Part shown: positions 9,116 to 18,224 of the stretch, piece after piece
Position numbering within the stretch: the first letter of the stretch is position 1
Layout: the number at the start of each line of letters is the position of its first letter
Assembly: GCA_020073665.1 (NCBI GenBank)
Contig: JAIQEU010000027.1
Coordinates: forward strand, 1-64,000
Source of the DNA: Terriglobia bacterium
GTDB lineage: Bacteria; Acidobacteriota; Terriglobia; Terriglobales; Acidobacteriaceae
Direction of reading: 5' to 3'
Length of the DNA: 64,000 nucleotides
Position numbers and translations under genes: made by a program
The notes under the pieces: model-generated
What the model was told of the DNA's origin: nothing
What the model saw: the letters and a program-made list of their open reading frames with translations, nothing else
Database searches by the model: none

Positions 9116-10345
9116 ATGGCCAAATACCTCTTTGGTAATTACCTCCTCGATGTGGACGAGCGAAGGCTGCTTCGTGATAACGAGGAGATCCGCCTGCGGG
9201 GCAAACTGTTCGACACTCTTCGCGTGCTGGTGGAGAATGCCGGCAAGCTCGTGCGCAAAGACGCGTTCATGGAGTCCGTATGGCCAGACTCCGTCGTCGA
9301 AGATAACAATCTGGACTATTGCATTTCGCAGCTTCGGAAACTGCTCCATCCGGCGAAGTGCATCGAAACCGTGCCACGACACGGTTATCGATTTATTGCC
9401 GAGGTAACTGCCCCGAAATCGCACGGGCGGTTGATCCCAATGGAATCAGCCGTGCAACCACCCGGTGCTCCCGATCAACAGATCGAATTCTTCACCACGA
9501 GCGACGGCGTGCGGATCGCGTACAACGTCGGAGGGCAAGGGCCGGTGCTGGTGCGGACGATCCACTGGCTCAATCACTTGGATTTCGAGTGGAAGACCCC
9601 GTTGCAGCGGCAGTGGCTGTTGGAGATTATGCGGCACAACACCCTGGTGCGGTACGACCAGCGCGGCAGCGGTCTCTCGGATTGGAACGTCAGCGATTTT
9701 TCATTCGAACGGACGGTCCAGGATTTTGAAGAACTAGTGGATGCCGCCGGCCTGGAGGAATTCTCCATCCTAGGCGGTTGCCAGGGGGCCGCAGTGGGAA
9801 TCGCGTACGCAGCGCGCCATCCGGACCGGGTAACGAGGCTGATCATCAACGGAACATTTGCGAACGGCTGGCCGGCGCCGGGTCCCGGGGCGCAGGAGCA
9901 CCTGGAAGCGATGCTGACTCTGATCCGTTCCGGCTGGGGACGCGACAATCCAGCCTTCCGGCAGTTGTGGACGACGCTGTTCCGGCCAGACGCGGATGTG
10001 GAGGAGGCAGCCTGGCTCAACGAGTTGCAGCGAATCTCGTCCTCGCCGGAGAATGCCGCGCGCATGATGGCGGAGTTTCCCAACATCCGGGTGCTAGACA
10101 TGTTGCCGAAGATCAGCTGCCCGACGTTGGTGCTGCATTCGCGCGAAGATGGCGCTGTTCCGGTGCAAGAGGGAAAACTGATCGCGGCACGAGTCCGCGG
10201 CTCGCGCTTTGTCGAATTGCCTAGTCGCAGCCATATGGTCGCCCCGGGAGATGCCGCATGGGAGCAGTTAGTCCAGGAGATCTCCGCGTTCATGGGCTGG
10301 CACGAGGAGGCCGCGGCGCGAATGAAGGAAATCCCGGCTAGGTGA
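9116..10345 (+). CDS. Winged-helix DNA-binding domain fused to alpha/beta hydrolase
   Basis: This 409-residue two-domain protein is read from ATG 9116; the longer frame from 8978 runs through the 57-bp repeat and lacks homology-like content. Residues 1-100 are an OmpR/PhoB-type winged helix of the CadC-like class (FDTLRVLVENAGKLV, VVEDNNLDYCISQLRK, TVPRHGYRFIAEV). Residues 123-395 are an alpha/beta hydrolase. Its nucleophile elbow is GGCQG (220-224), so Cys222 replaces the usual Ser. D345 (SREDG) and H373 (SRSHM) complete a possible triad. No receiver domain is present, so the hydrolase domain may act as a ligand sensor for transcription control. A bidirectional terminator follows. Confidence 0.85.
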   Translation: MAKYLFGNYLLDVDERRLLRDNEEIRLRGKLFDTLRVLVENAGKLVRKDAFMESVWPDSVVEDNNLDYCISQLRKLLHPAKCIETVPRHGYRFIAEVTAPKSHGRLIPMESAVQPPGAPDQQIEFFTTSDGVRIAYNVGGQGPVLVRTIHWLNHLDFEWKTPLQRQWLLEIMRHNTLVRYDQRGSGLSDWNVSDFSFERTVQDFEELVDAAGLEEFSILGGCQGAAVGIAYAARHPDRVTRLIINGTFANGWPAPGPGAQEHLEAMLTLIRSGWGRDNPAFRQLWTTLFRPDADVEEAAWLNELQRISSSPENAARMMAEFPNIRVLDMLPKISCPTLVLHSREDGAVPVQEGKLIAARVRGSRFVELPSRSHMVAPGDAAWEQLVQEISAFMGWHEEAAARMKEIPAR

Positions 10346-10368
10346 GGGATGTCGCAGGTTGGAAACAT

Positions 10369-10402
10369 AAAAAGGGCGGCTCGACTCTCGAATCGCCCTT
10401 TT
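10369..10402. terminator. Bidirectional terminator between convergent genes
   Basis: AAAAAGGGCG pairs with CGCCCTTTT around a 15-base loop, giving an A-run on one side and a T-run on the other. It sits between the convergent winged-helix/hydrolase gene and the methyltransferase gene and can serve both. Confidence 0.8.
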
Positions 10403-10415
10403 CATTTTGTCGAGA

Positions 10416-11195
10416 TTACGCGGCCGAACCGGGAGTCCGCACGATCCGCCCGTCCGGGGCGCGGTAGGGAGCCAACGATGGGATCAGCTTCGGTACGCGC
10501 TCCTGATAGTCCTGGTATTTCGAACCGTGAACGATGACAAGGTCGTGCTCTTCCAAACGGATCGCTGTCAGGATGTAGGCGGACGTAAGCACCGCAAACA
10601 GAAGGTGCGCGCCAGTCATAGTAGGCGTAGCCCAGAACGCGATCAACCAACCCACGTACAACGGATGACGTACGTAACGGTAGAACAGTGGCGTGCGGAA
10701 TTCGAGGTAAGTGTACGGCTTGCGCGCAAGATACAACGCCACCTGCCGCAGGCCGAACAGGTCGAAGTGGTTGATCAAGAGCGTGGCAACGAACACTAAA
10801 GCGAAACCGAAACCGAACACCGCGTTGATGGCGTTGCGGATCACGGGATTGGTGACGTTCCAAACGACACCTCCAACCGGCTGCCAGAACGCGAACAACG
10901 CGATCAGCAACAGGCTGGAACACAGCACGTAGGTGCTGCGTTCGGCAGGCTCCGGAATGAATCGAGTCAGCACCTCTTTGAATGCGGGCCGCGCCATGAC
11001 ACTGTGCTGCACTGCGAACATCAGCAGCAGCAGAGCATCAATGACTAGAGCGGGCAAGAACGACATTCGGGTTGCGGAGTCTATCGACTTCGGAACGTAC
11101 AAATTGCCGATGAACCCCACGGCATACACGAACGTCAGAAAAAACAAAAGGTAACTGACCAGCCCGTACACAAATACCGCTAAACGCTTTGCCAT
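10416..11195 (-). CDS. mddA: Methanethiol S-methyltransferase-like membrane protein (NnrU/isoprenylcysteine methyltransferase fold)
   Basis: This is a polytopic membrane protein of about 259 residues. Signature segments match MddA as I know it: YAVGFIGNLYVPKSID near the N-terminus, LFAVQHSVMARPAFK, ERSTYVL, LINHFDLFGLRQV, then RTPLFYRYVRHPLYVGWL and FWATPTMT, and the C-terminal RLEEHDL...YQDYQERVP block of the isoprenylcysteine methyltransferase-like superfamily. MddA methylates methanethiol with S-adenosylmethionine to dimethyl sulfide. The start at 11195 is preferred because the AGGGG sits directly against the alternative ATG at 11204. The gene stands alone, and MddA is reported as a solitary gene in soil bacteria. 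Confidence 0.82.
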   Translation of the reverse strand: MAKRLAVFVYGLVSYLLFFLTFVYAVGFIGNLYVPKSIDSATRMSFLPALVIDALLLLMFAVQHSVMARPAFKEVLTRFIPEPAERSTYVLCSSLLLIALFAFWQPVGGVVWNVTNPVIRNAINAVFGFGFALVFVATLLINHFDLFGLRQVALYLARKPYTYLEFRTPLFYRYVRHPLYVGWLIAFWATPTMTGAHLLFAVLTSAYILTAIRLEEHDLVIVHGSKYQDYQERVPKLIPSLAPYRAPDGRIVRTPGSAA

Positions 11196-11410
11196 ATCTA
11201 CCATCCCCTTTTTGGGACCTGGCCTTTGGCCTAGGTTTCCCGTGAGTTGATGGAAGACTAGCGGCGCTACGGCGCAATTGTCCTTTGGCGCTCCTGAAAT
11301 TTCGCTGAGAAGATTCTGAGAAAGATGTCAAGTGGGAATTCTTAAGGAACGGGCGCCTGCGGTTTTGGACAGAACCTAAAGAAAGAGGAACATCGGCCCC
11401 CGCCGCACGC

Positions 11411-11497
11411 GCGTCGCACCGGCGTCACAATCGACTCCGGTGTTTGTAGGTAGCTGAAAACAAAAGCTTGTGGCAGCCGGACCTATAAGCCGAATTC
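11411..11497 (+). repeat. Scar block C: conserved flank plus rnpB 3'-end copy
   Basis: The block begins with the 19-base motif GCGTCGCACCGGCGTCACA (11411-11429). After about 40 bases it ends with 29 bases (11469-11497) that match the rnpB 3' end with one mismatch (CCTATAAG for CCTGTAAG). The same two-part arrangement, with the same spacing, recurs at 14732-14820. The region 11196-11805 holds no gene; it contains this block and the second 57-bp repeat. Confidence 0.8.
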
Positions 11498-11548
11498 GCC
11501 GGACTGCATTGCAAACAGACAAGTTATTTGAAATCAGTCGCCACGAAG

Positions 11549-11605
11549 TGTCAATGATGTCAACTTTGTCAGTGTTGGCAGGTTTTGCGTCACACCGGCG
11601 TCACA
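11549..11605 (+). repeat. 57-bp perfect direct repeat, copy 2
   Basis: Identical to 8973-9029. It starts 52 bases after the rnpB-like scar C and is followed by unrelated sequence. The two copies enclose 2.5 kb carrying the winged-helix/hydrolase and methyltransferase genes. Confidence 0.9.
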
Positions 11606-11805
11606 ACTGCAGTTGCGGTTTGATCGGGAACGGAGGGCGGGAATAGCTTCCGGATCGCCCGTCATCCAGATGTAATGTGCCAGGGACACACAGAGCGGAT
11701 TAGATCGGATCAAAGGGAGCGCGGGCACACCCGTCACGACGGAAGACTGGATTCTGGAAACAGAGGACCTCGCGAACCGCAGATTGTAGATCAGAAAAGG
11801 TTCGC

Positions 11806-14466
11806 CTACCGGAAATTCTCGACCAGCATGAGGACGCTGCCAGATTCGTCAGACTGCGAGTAAAGAATCGCCCCGCCGTCCGGGGAGACCTCTATGCGGG
11901 CATTCACGGGCCGCTGAATTGTCAAGACTTTCCTGATCTGGCCCGTGGCGAATTCGTAGAAGCAGATGTCACTGTGTCCCATTTTGTCGGAAGTTCTGAA
12001 GAAGTAAATCCCCTCCTTCCCCACAGTCCATTGGCCAGCGTTATGCACGGAATCGAGAATTTTTGCTTCTTGATTTCCATCCACCGAGGCTCTCCAGACG
12101 CTCACGGCCTCCGGCCACCCCTTCATGTAATAGAGAAATTTGCCGTCTGCTGACTCTTGCGGGATGTCGCCGGAATTCCGCGTGATCTGAACCGCCTCCC
12201 CACCGTTCGATGGCATCTTCCAGATTTCCTCCCGGCCGCTGCGGGTTGAGCTGAAGTAAATCCACTTTCCATCATGCGACCAATAAGGCCACTTGTCCTC
12301 TGCCGGGTTGGTGGTCAAGCGCTGGGGAGCTCCGCCATTGACGCTAATGGAATAGACGTCATCTTTCATTCCTTTCTGCACACCCGTAAAAGCAATCTTC
12401 TGGCTGTCCGGGGACCAGCTCGGACCGTAGATCTCGGCCCCACCGAACGAGGTCAATTGCGCGGTCTTGGATCCGTCACTGTCGCAGATCCAGATTTCAT
12501 CCTCCCCGGATCGCCGCGACACGAAGGCGATCCTTCGGCCGTCTGGCGAAAAGGCGGCATACCACTCGACCTGCGTGGAGGCAATAAATTCAAAGGGCAC
12601 GCCTGGCTTTTGGCCCCGCCCCTTCAAGTCGATACGCCAGATGTTCAGGTCGAACCTTTCGGTCGCGAAAGCCAGACGGTTTCCGAGCCGGGAAATGGCT
12701 GGCGACGAGGCGTTGCTTGCCTCAAGATTAATTCTCCTGGGGATGGCGGCGTTGGATGCCGCAATGCGCCAAAGCCCGGGGCTGAATATTGTTCCGGAGC
12801 TGAACACGAATTCACTGCCATCCGGCAACCAAGCTGCACCCAGGTTCGCCATGTTGCCGGTTTGAATTTGTTCCTCTTTGCCGATCGGTTTGTAACCTTC
12901 ACCCAGATGCAGGCGCCATAGAGTTACGTTGTAGAAATCAGGAGAGACCCTTGAGAAAACGAGAGTCCGGCCATCAGGTGAGACCGCCTGAGCTGTGTCG
13001 CCAATTTCATCGATTGGCGGGTTCGTCAGCGGTCGCTGTTCTCCCGTTTCCGTCGAGTACAAGTGCAAGCCCTCACCGTGTTGTCCTGTTGACGCTGTTG
13101 AACCGACGAGCCACTTTGAGTCCGGGGTCCAAGATAAGTATGGGCCGTAGGAAACCCGCAGGGACCCGTTGACCTCCGCCAGAATCCGTTCGGATCCGCC
13201 CCGCTGCGGTATTACCATGATCGCGGTCTTGCCCGGCGAGAGATCTCGCAAGAAAGCGATCAGCCGCCCATCCGGGGACCAGGCAGGGCTGTAATCCATC
13301 GCTGGATCATTGGTCAACCGATAAGGAGGCTCCACGCCGATTTGTTTAACGTAGATATCCCAGTTGTTCTGCTTCTCTCCATCCCAGGCGAATGCTACTT
13401 GCGTCCCATCCGGGGAAAACGACGGTCTATCCTCGTTGCCCGGATAGGTGGTCAGCGGAACTGCGACCAACGGCACCTCGGGCATTTCTTTCTTCGATCG
13501 AATCAACCATCCTCCAACCATTGCGAGAACCAGTATTGCAACTACGCTAACGGCCCACGCGAGGCGACGACGAGGCTTCGGCTTGGAGCCCGCAGCGGTT
13601 CCAAGCACCCCGGAATCGGACTCTTCTTTCACTTCCTCCAGCGCGATCTTGATGTCGTCCATATGCTGGGAGCGCTGATTGACCTCCTTTCGCAGACAAC
13701 GGGAGATCAGCCGCTCCACTTCTCTGGGAAGACCATCCACAAGTTGACTCGCCGGCCGGGGATTCTCCTTCAGAATGGCCGCTAGCGTCGAGGCTTTGGT
13801 ATCGCCGTGGAACGCTTGTCCTCCCGTAACCATCTCGTACAACACCGATCCGAAACTGAAGATGTCCGAACGGGCATCGACCTTTTTGCCCTCCGCTTGC
13901 TCGGGAGACATATACGCAACAGTGCCGACGATCTTGCCCTCTTCTGTCGTTGGCCGCATCGTGCGTGTGGACTCGTCCTCACCAGCTGGAGTGGATTCGG
14001 TCAGCTTCGCCAGTCCGAAGTCGAGAACTTTCACCAGTCCATGCTCGTTCACCATGATGTTTCCGGGTTTGAGATCCCGATGGACGATGCCAGCGGAGTG
14101 CGCCCGAGCGAGTGCATCGGCAATCTGGACAGCGCACTTCAGAGCTTCATTCAGCCGCATCCCACGCTTGGGAATCAGCCGGTCGAGTGTCTTGCCGACG
14201 ACACACTCCATGGAAATGAAGTCAACGCCCTCGGCTTGGCCGATGTCGTAGATGGTGATGATGTTGGGGTGATTTAGAGAGGAAGCCGCCTTCGCTTCCT
14301 GCACGAAACGCTGCTTACGTTCGGGGTCGGCGACCTTCTCCGCAGGCAGGACCTTTATAGCGACAAAGCGGTCGAGATTGGTGTCACGAGCCTTGTAGAC
14401 CACACCCATCCCACCTTCGCCAAGTTTCTCGAGGATCTTGTAGTGCGAGATGGTTTTACCGATCAC
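11806..14466 (-). CDS. Hanks-type Ser/Thr protein kinase with TolB/WD40-like beta-propeller
   Basis: This is an 886-residue membrane-anchored kinase. The kinase domain (about 8-270) shows the glycine loop LGEGGMGVVYKA, VAIKVLP, the catalytic loop HRDLKPGNI, DFGLAKL and YMSPEQ. A juxtamembrane stretch and a single transmembrane helix near residue 305-325 (AWAVSVVAILVLAMVGGW) follow. The extracytoplasmic part (about 335-886) is built of repeated strands with FSPDGTQVAF, WSPDGRLIAF and WSPDSQKIAF motifs typical of TolB-like propellers, so it is probably a sensor. This architecture is very common in Acidobacteriota. The gene is the only one between scar blocks C and B. Confidence 0.93.
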   Translation of the reverse strand: MIGKTISHYKILEKLGEGGMGVVYKARDTNLDRFVAIKVLPAEKVADPERKQRFVQEAKAASSLNHPNIITIYDIGQAEGVDFISMECVVGKTLDRLIPKRGMRLNEALKCAVQIADALARAHSAGIVHRDLKPGNIMVNEHGLVKVLDFGLAKLTESTPAGEDESTRTMRPTTEEGKIVGTVAYMSPEQAEGKKVDARSDIFSFGSVLYEMVTGGQAFHGDTKASTLAAILKENPRPASQLVDGLPREVERLISRCLRKEVNQRSQHMDDIKIALEEVKEESDSGVLGTAAGSKPKPRRRLAWAVSVVAILVLAMVGGWLIRSKKEMPEVPLVAVPLTTYPGNEDRPSFSPDGTQVAFAWDGEKQNNWDIYVKQIGVEPPYRLTNDPAMDYSPAWSPDGRLIAFLRDLSPGKTAIMVIPQRGGSERILAEVNGSLRVSYGPYLSWTPDSKWLVGSTASTGQHGEGLHLYSTETGEQRPLTNPPIDEIGDTAQAVSPDGRTLVFSRVSPDFYNVTLWRLHLGEGYKPIGKEEQIQTGNMANLGAAWLPDGSEFVFSSGTIFSPGLWRIAASNAAIPRRINLEASNASSPAISRLGNRLAFATERFDLNIWRIDLKGRGQKPGVPFEFIASTQVEWYAAFSPDGRRIAFVSRRSGEDEIWICDSDGSKTAQLTSFGGAEIYGPSWSPDSQKIAFTGVQKGMKDDVYSISVNGGAPQRLTTNPAEDKWPYWSHDGKWIYFSSTRSGREEIWKMPSNGGEAVQITRNSGDIPQESADGKFLYYMKGWPEAVSVWRASVDGNQEAKILDSVHNAGQWTVGKEGIYFFRTSDKMGHSDICFYEFATGQIRKVLTIQRPVNARIEVSPDGGAILYSQSDESGSVLMLVENFR

Positions 14467-14731
14467 AATGGGCGCTGGAACTCAGCGTTGCCATGTTAAG
14501 AGGCATGTGTGGGCAAGTCAACGCGACGGCGGTGAGCGCACCCAAAGGAAAAGTTGATTACGATACGGACGGCGTTTGGATGTGTTGCGGGAGGATTGTC
14601 GGCTGCTCGGAAGTTGTCCGCTCTGTATTCGCCTCGCTTCTTGTGCAACGTCCCAGGGTCTCGAGGATTGCGGTTTTTCGGAGAGAGACAGGGCGACGGA
14701 AGATCATCATTTCCTGCCGAGCGATTGCAGC

Positions 14732-14820
14732 GCGTCGCACCGGCGTCACAATCAAGTTTTGGGCTTTGCAAGTTCTTGAAAGGAAAAGCTTGTGGCAGCC
14801 GGACCTGTAAGCCGAATTCT
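14732..14820 (+). repeat. Scar block B and left attachment site of the rnpB element
   Basis: The 19-base motif GCGTCGCACCGGCGTCACA (14732-14750) is followed about 40 bases later by a perfect 30-base copy (14791-14820, TGTGGCAGCC...CGAATTCT) of the rnpB 3' end at 45347-45376. The match stops abruptly on both sides relative to rnpB, as expected for an attachment core. The stretch 14467-15064 has no gene: it holds this site, the arm-type motifs and the leader of the kinase gene. Confidence 0.88.
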
Positions 14821-14948
14821 AGTCGGCCTATCCTCGCAAATCATAGTCTCCGCACGACTTAACGCGCAAAACCATGTGGGGCATGGGGATAGCCGGAGTC
14901 TATAAAATCTCGATAATTCCCTCGCGTCTCGCTCGACCCACACAGACC

Positions 14949-14970
14949 GGACACTAAATGGACACTAAGC
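14949..14970 (+). repeat. Candidate arm-type integrase sites, left end
   Basis: GGACACTAA (14949) and GGACACTAAGC (14960) are tandem with an 11-base period, 130 bases inside the left attachment core. The same motif pair occurs at the right end with a 12-base period. Confidence 0.6.
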
Positions 14971-15064
14971 CAGGCCAAGAGAGTACGGGGTTTGAACCTC
15001 CGAAAGTTTGCGCTATGGCGCAATATCTCCCCAGCGGATGATGGCGCTCGCCTCCTCGACGCTC

Positions 15065-15358
15065 TCACGGTTCGGCCCACATAGCAATGACCGGTGCCGT
15101 GCTGGCTTTCTTTGCCGGGCCCGTCAGCAGCCCCGGGCTCACTCCATCACGGAAGTTGAAGCAGAGCGAATACTTCGAGGAACACTGACCACATAACCAG
15201 AAGAAAACGGTCGCGCGTGACGGCTTCAGGCTGCAGATAGCATTTGGAACATCGGCGCTTGGTGTACCCACGGGCGCGATGTCAAAACGGTAGAGGCGCC
15301 CTCCCCTGAGGTAGTGAAATGGAAGTGCGCAACTTGGGTTGGCACAGTGAGAGATCAT
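15065..15358 (-). CDS. Small zinc-ribbon-like protein (paralogue of 19814-20110)
   Basis: This 97-residue protein has an AGGAG ribosome site before ATG 15358. It carries CANPSC near the N-terminus and CGQC further on, a CxxxxC plus CxxC arrangement likely to bind zinc. PFHYLRGGRLYRFD and VFFWLCGQCS are shared almost exactly with the paralogue at 19814 (PFHRLGRGKLFRFE, VFFWLCEKCS). I know similar small proteins as conserved hypotheticals in Acidobacteriota. The function is unknown; a nucleic-acid or protein-binding role is possible. It is the first gene inside the left end of the element. Confidence 0.75.
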   Translation of the reverse strand: MISHCANPSCALPFHYLRGGRLYRFDIAPVGTPSADVPNAICSLKPSRATVFFWLCGQCSSKYSLCFNFRDGVSPGLLTGPAKKASTAPVIAMWAEP

Positions 15359-15505
15359 GAAGACAACTCCTGTGAGCAGAAGAACCGCTCAGGCCCTATT
15401 TAGCTCTCGCTAAACCGCGCCTGCAATAGGACAGGTGTAATGTGCACATGACGTATGTGTGATCGCCCGGCACGTCCCGCAAATGAGTCGGTGAGGGAGC
15501 GAGTC

Positions 15506-16159
15506 TTAGATCAGTTTCCGCTGGATCGCATTCATGACCGCTTCCAAGCGGTTGTGAGTCCGCAGTTTCTGGTTGATGTGATGGAGGTGGTTGCGGAGGG
15601 TTTGGGGACTGATGCCGAGAGAGCGGGCGACCTCGTCACTGTCCTTGCCCTCGGCGAACAGGCGCAGGATGGTTTTTTCTTGTTCTGACAGTGGGGATAT
15701 TGGTGCTGCACGCACCGAAGCTTCGCCGGCCGAACTGAGTTGCTTCGATAGATCGAGCACCTTGTGCATTAGTTCTTCGCTCTTCTTCTGTTCGGTTACG
15801 TCATGAGCAAGGTGCACCAGAAGCCGGCGACCGGTGCGCTGGTTGTCGAACACGAGTGTTGACATGTTGATCCATACTCGCTGCCCGGAACGGGTCTTCA
15901 CACTCATGTCGAAGTTGGGAATGTCGGTACTCCCGCCGGCACACTCTGCCACGCTGCAATGCTGATGGCATACGCGTGTGCCTAAAGGCCCCATACCTTC
16001 CAGGATGTCATGGCACGTCTTGTGGACGGCCTCTGCAGCCGGGTAGCCAAAAAGCTTCTCAGCGGCTTTGTTCCAGGACATGATTTCGCCTTCTTCGGTA
16101 ACCGAGAACGCCGCGTCTGAAGTGTGCTGGAGCAGGGTAAACAGTTCACTTTCCAGCAT
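15506..16159 (-). CDS. PAS-LuxR transcriptional regulator
   Basis: This 217-residue cytoplasmic regulator has an N-terminal PAS domain (about 8-125: DAAFSVTEEGEIMSWNKAAE, LFGYPAAEAV) followed by a LuxR/GerE helix-turn-helix (about 150-215: LSEQEKTILRLFAEGKDS, SLGISPQTLRNHLHHIN). The PAS domain contains four clustered cysteines (TCHDIL, RVCHQHCSVAEC), an arrangement that could bind metal or sense redox or NO. It is divergent from the nitrite reductase gene with a 175-base gap, so it is a good candidate regulator of that module (inference). Confidence 0.87.
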   Translation of the reverse strand: MLESELFTLLQHTSDAAFSVTEEGEIMSWNKAAEKLFGYPAAEAVHKTCHDILEGMGPLGTRVCHQHCSVAECAGGSTDIPNFDMSVKTRSGQRVWINMSTLVFDNQRTGRRLLVHLAHDVTEQKKSEELMHKVLDLSKQLSSAGEASVRAAPISPLSEQEKTILRLFAEGKDSDEVARSLGISPQTLRNHLHHINQKLRTHNRLEAVMNAIQRKLI

Positions 16160-16334
16160 TTGCCCGTCCCTGTGACAACTGCCTACTTGCGTAGTACGAA
16201 TGCTCCATTGAGATCTATCGCCTCCCGATACAAGTATATGTCAGCCGGCAAACCAGGATCCCAAACAGGAGAAAGGTTGGGCTGGCCGGAAGAGATGGGA
16301 TATGGAAACAAGAGCTCATAACGAACTTCCATTC

Positions 16335-18224
16335 ATGAAAGTGATTCTCAATGTCCTGCTTTTTCTGTTCATGATATCTGGAGCCGAACCGTTACCGGCA
16401 CAGTCTGCGGCGAACCACAGGCCAGGGGTGAACGCCAGCGCGAATGCTGTAGATATCGCCCGTGATCCGACCGATGTTCCACCACCCATTGCAAACCGCG
16501 CCCCCGCAGTAGTCCATGTGACCCTGACAGCTAAAGAGGTTTTCGGTCGGCTAGACCCATCCGTTGGCACCACGTACCGCTACTGGACGTTCAACGAAAA
16601 GGTACCTGGCCCGATAATTCGCGTAAGGCAAGGTGACACAGTGGAGGTCACGCTTCGCAACGACGGTGCCAGCCATATGGTCCACTCGGTAGATTTCCAT
16701 GCCGCGTTGGGTTCTGGTGGGGGCGCAGCGTTCTCGCAAGCAATCCCGGGACAGTCGAAAACCTTTACATTTCAGGCCACAACACCGGGGCTATTTGTCT
16801 ATCACTGCGGTACGCCAATGATCGCCGAACACATTGCGAACGGCATGTACGGTCTTATCTTGGTTGAGCCAGAGGGTGGACTGCCTCACGCCGACCACGA
16901 GTTCTACGTCATGCAGGGTGAAGTCTACACAACCGCGCCCAAAGGCAGAGCCGGGTTGCAGCAGTTCAGCGATGCGAAACTCATCGCGGAAACACCCGAA
17001 TACTTCGTATTCAATGGGACAGTAGATGCTCTCACCAAGGAATATCCGATGCATGCCAACGTGGGCGAGACCGTGCGAGTATTCTTCGGCGACGCGGGGC
17101 CCAATGACACATCGTCCTTGCATGTGGTGGGGGAGATCTTCACGCGCGACTACGAGTTGGGTTCGCTGACTTCCCCTCCGCTCACGGGAATTCAAACCGC
17201 CAGTGTACCGCCGGGTGGTGCGGCCATCCTGGAGTTTACGGCGAGCGTGCCGGGACAGTTCACGATGATGGACCATGCCATGGCGAGGATGGCCAAAGGT
17301 CTAATGGCAGTCTTTGAAGTCCACGGCGCACAGAACGCGGCCTTTATGCATGACGGGCCAGCCGAGTCCACCTCGGGCTCACAACCGTCCACCGCCTGGA
17401 CAAGTGGTATGAGCCAGGCGGACACAACAGGATCCTTGGGCGGAGCCGACGCCGGTTTAGCAGCCACGCGTGGAGTTTCCACCCGCCCGGCAGATGCAAA
17501 AGAAGAAGCGGTTCCAAACCCCATGCGTTCGATGCCAATGCACATGGTGTCTGAGAAGGCCGAGCAACCACGTGGGTCAAATCTTACGGGTTCCGTGTCG
17601 GGCCTGAAGCCGGCGCCCTCTGGCCCCGCGGAACTTAACGGATGCCTGATATTGCTGAACGACGGTAGAGCAATGCTTAGGGTCTTCCAGTCAACCAAGA
17701 CCTACCGCTTGGAGGCACGGCCCTTGTTGTTTTCCGAAAATGCGAATCGTCTCATCCATGTGACTGGAGAGTTGGGCAGCGTAGTCGCTGTGGAAGATCC
17801 CAGTATTCCCAGCTTCGTGGTGAACACGGTCGATGAGCTTGCGCCCAACTGCTCTGCAAAGGTGACGCCTGCTCTTCTGCGGAAAGCGTTGGCAAAGGCT
17901 GCCGAAGGTGGCACTGGAACTTTAAGCCCGCTAACGGTGGGCATGAGCGATATGGCGTTCATGCCGCCAAAGATCGTCATTAAGGTCGGCCAGAAAGTGA
18001 CTTGGAAAGACTCATCGGAAGTCATCCACAACGTAGTCGACGATGCTGGGAAGGCGATAAACCAGGCTGACGTGCATGTTCCTGAGGGCGGGAAGGCATT
18101 CGATTCAGGATTGATGCAACCGGGCCAGACCTTCGCCCGTGTCTTCACAGCTCCCGGCGTGTACCACTACGTCTGCACGCTGCATGAAGCCAATGGCATG
18201 AAGGGTGTGGTGGTCGTCAAGTGA
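16335..18224 (+). CDS. nirK: Copper-containing nitrite reductase with C-terminal cupredoxin extension
   Basis: This is a periplasmic dissimilatory nitrite reductase (nitrite to NO) of about 629 residues, longer than the usual 340-380. Numbered from ATG 16335, a signal peptide is followed by two cupredoxin domains (about 55-332). They contain MVHSVDFHAA (H117 type 1, D120 catalytic, H122 type 2), YHCGTPMIAEHIANGM (H157 type 2; C158, H166, M171 type 1), SSLHVVGE (H263 catalytic) and MMDHAM (H314 type 2). A low-complexity linker (about 335-440) and a small beta domain like DUF5818 (about 443-525) follow. Last comes a plastocyanin-like domain with HNVV and YHYVCTLHEANGM, a second blue copper site that could feed electrons in. 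ATG 16302 is an alternative start. Confidence 0.93.
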   Translation: MKVILNVLLFLFMISGAEPLPAQSAANHRPGVNASANAVDIARDPTDVPPPIANRAPAVVHVTLTAKEVFGRLDPSVGTTYRYWTFNEKVPGPIIRVRQGDTVEVTLRNDGASHMVHSVDFHAALGSGGGAAFSQAIPGQSKTFTFQATTPGLFVYHCGTPMIAEHIANGMYGLILVEPEGGLPHADHEFYVMQGEVYTTAPKGRAGLQQFSDAKLIAETPEYFVFNGTVDALTKEYPMHANVGETVRVFFGDAGPNDTSSLHVVGEIFTRDYELGSLTSPPLTGIQTASVPPGGAAILEFTASVPGQFTMMDHAMARMAKGLMAVFEVHGAQNAAFMHDGPAESTSGSQPSTAWTSGMSQADTTGSLGGADAGLAATRGVSTRPADAKEEAVPNPMRSMPMHMVSEKAEQPRGSNLTGSVSGLKPAPSGPAELNGCLILLNDGRAMLRVFQSTKTYRLEARPLLFSENANRLIHVTGELGSVVAVEDPSIPSFVVNTVDELAPNCSAKVTPALLRKALAKAAEGGTGTLSPLTVGMSDMAFMPPKIVIKVGQKVTWKDSSEVIHNVVDDAGKAINQADVHVPEGGKAFDSGLMQPGQTFARVFTAPGVYHYVCTLHEANGMKGVVVVK

